Source of the DNA: Actinomycetota bacterium
Lineage (GTDB): Bacteria; Actinomycetota; Actinomycetes; S36-B12
Assembly (NCBI GenBank): GCA_009700485.1
Contig: WLLZ01000100.1
Coordinates: 1 to 6,293 of the forward strand
DNA length: 6,293 bases
Reading direction: 5' to 3'
The notes beneath the pieces were generated by a model. It made no database searches and was not told the origin of the DNA. It was given only the letters and a program-made list of their open reading frames with translations. A program made the translations under genes and the position numbers. Below are positions 6,135-6,293 of this stretch, piece by piece (position 1 is the first letter of the stretch; each line of letters starts with the position of its first letter).

Positions 6135-6158
6135 TTTGCCTGTTGAGATCGGTTGATT

Positions 6159-6293
6159 TCAACGGTAAGGAGTGAAATCCGGGGGCCGCTTCTCATTGAA
6201 GGCGGCTCCACCCTCCTTGGCTTCATCGGTATCGATAAACAGATCGAGCACGTCAAATGCGAGCGACTGGAGTCCGACGAGGTGGTCAGTGTC
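6159..6293 (-). CDS. Crotonase-superfamily protein (enoyl-CoA hydratase/isomerase; MenB/BadI-like), C-terminal part only
   Basis: The last 44 codons of a minus-strand gene that runs off the window; the TGA stop is at 6159-6161. The readable end contains DHLVGLQSLA, then LFIDTDEAKEGGAAFNEKR, then PPDFTPYR. The pattern GLQ-x-LA ... E-G-x-x-AFN-x-KR-x-PDF is the C-terminal helix and tail of crotonases. It is closest, from memory, to 1,4-dihydroxy-2-naphthoyl-CoA synthase (MenB) and its relative BadI, the 2-ketocyclohexanecarboxyl-CoA hydrolase. General enoyl-CoA hydratases usually share only the E-G-x-x-AF-x-x-(K/R)R part. A role in CoA-thioester ring closure or ring cleavage is therefore plausible. 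With BadI-like function it would fit the aromatic module next to it, while MenB itself would mean menaquinone synthesis. The active site lies outside the window, so this cannot be decided here. Confidence 0.8.
   Translation of the reverse strand, partial: DTDHLVGLQSLAFDVLDLFIDTDEAKEGGAAFNEKRPPDFTPYR

Overview
The window looks like chromosomal DNA from an actinobacterium. It is moderately GC-rich by eye, with short intergenic gaps and overlapping stop/start codons. It uses GTG and TTG starts and carries a stand-alone Lrp-type ligand-binding domain protein and a Rv0623-type VapB, both common in that phylum. The assignment is an inference from gene style, not from a marker gene. No rRNA, tRNA, CRISPR array, transposase or phage gene was seen.

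Left part (1-1805): a secreted M23 (LytM-like) peptidase on the minus strand is divergent from a GlxK/GarK-family glycerate kinase on the plus strand, separated by a short non-coding gap. The glycerate kinase runs head-on into the next minus-strand operon, and the two stop codons share the bases TTAA.

Middle part (1802-5399): a minus-strand pair (SDR dehydrogenase, then a stand-alone RAM/AsnC-domain protein) is divergent from a large plus-strand gene. That gene encodes a two-domain flavoenzyme: an N-terminal FAD aromatic monooxygenase fused to a C-terminal Old Yellow Enzyme (OYE)-type FMN reductase. It belongs to the family annotated as bifunctional salicylyl-CoA 5-hydroxylase/oxidoreductase, which also resembles 2-aminobenzoyl-CoA monooxygenase/reductase. 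The 122-bp gap between the divergent genes holds a perfect 15-bp inverted repeat that overlaps plausible -10 elements for both directions, so one regulator could control both transcripts.

Right part (5431-6293, all minus strand): a vapBC toxin-antitoxin pair, with the toxin starting at a TTG inside the antitoxin stop codon. A 14-bp palindrome and a direct repeat lie just upstream. At the window edge is the C-terminal end of a crotonase-superfamily gene whose tail resembles the MenB/BadI branch.

The most interesting reading is metabolic. A monooxygenase-OYE fusion, an SDR and a MenB/BadI-like crotonase together suggest an aerobic CoA-thioester route for an aromatic acid (salicylate- or anthranilate-like): hydroxylation, ring reduction, alcohol/ketone interconversion and possibly hydrolytic ring opening. 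The substrate and the ring-opening step are inference. No CoA ligase or ring dioxygenase is inside the window.
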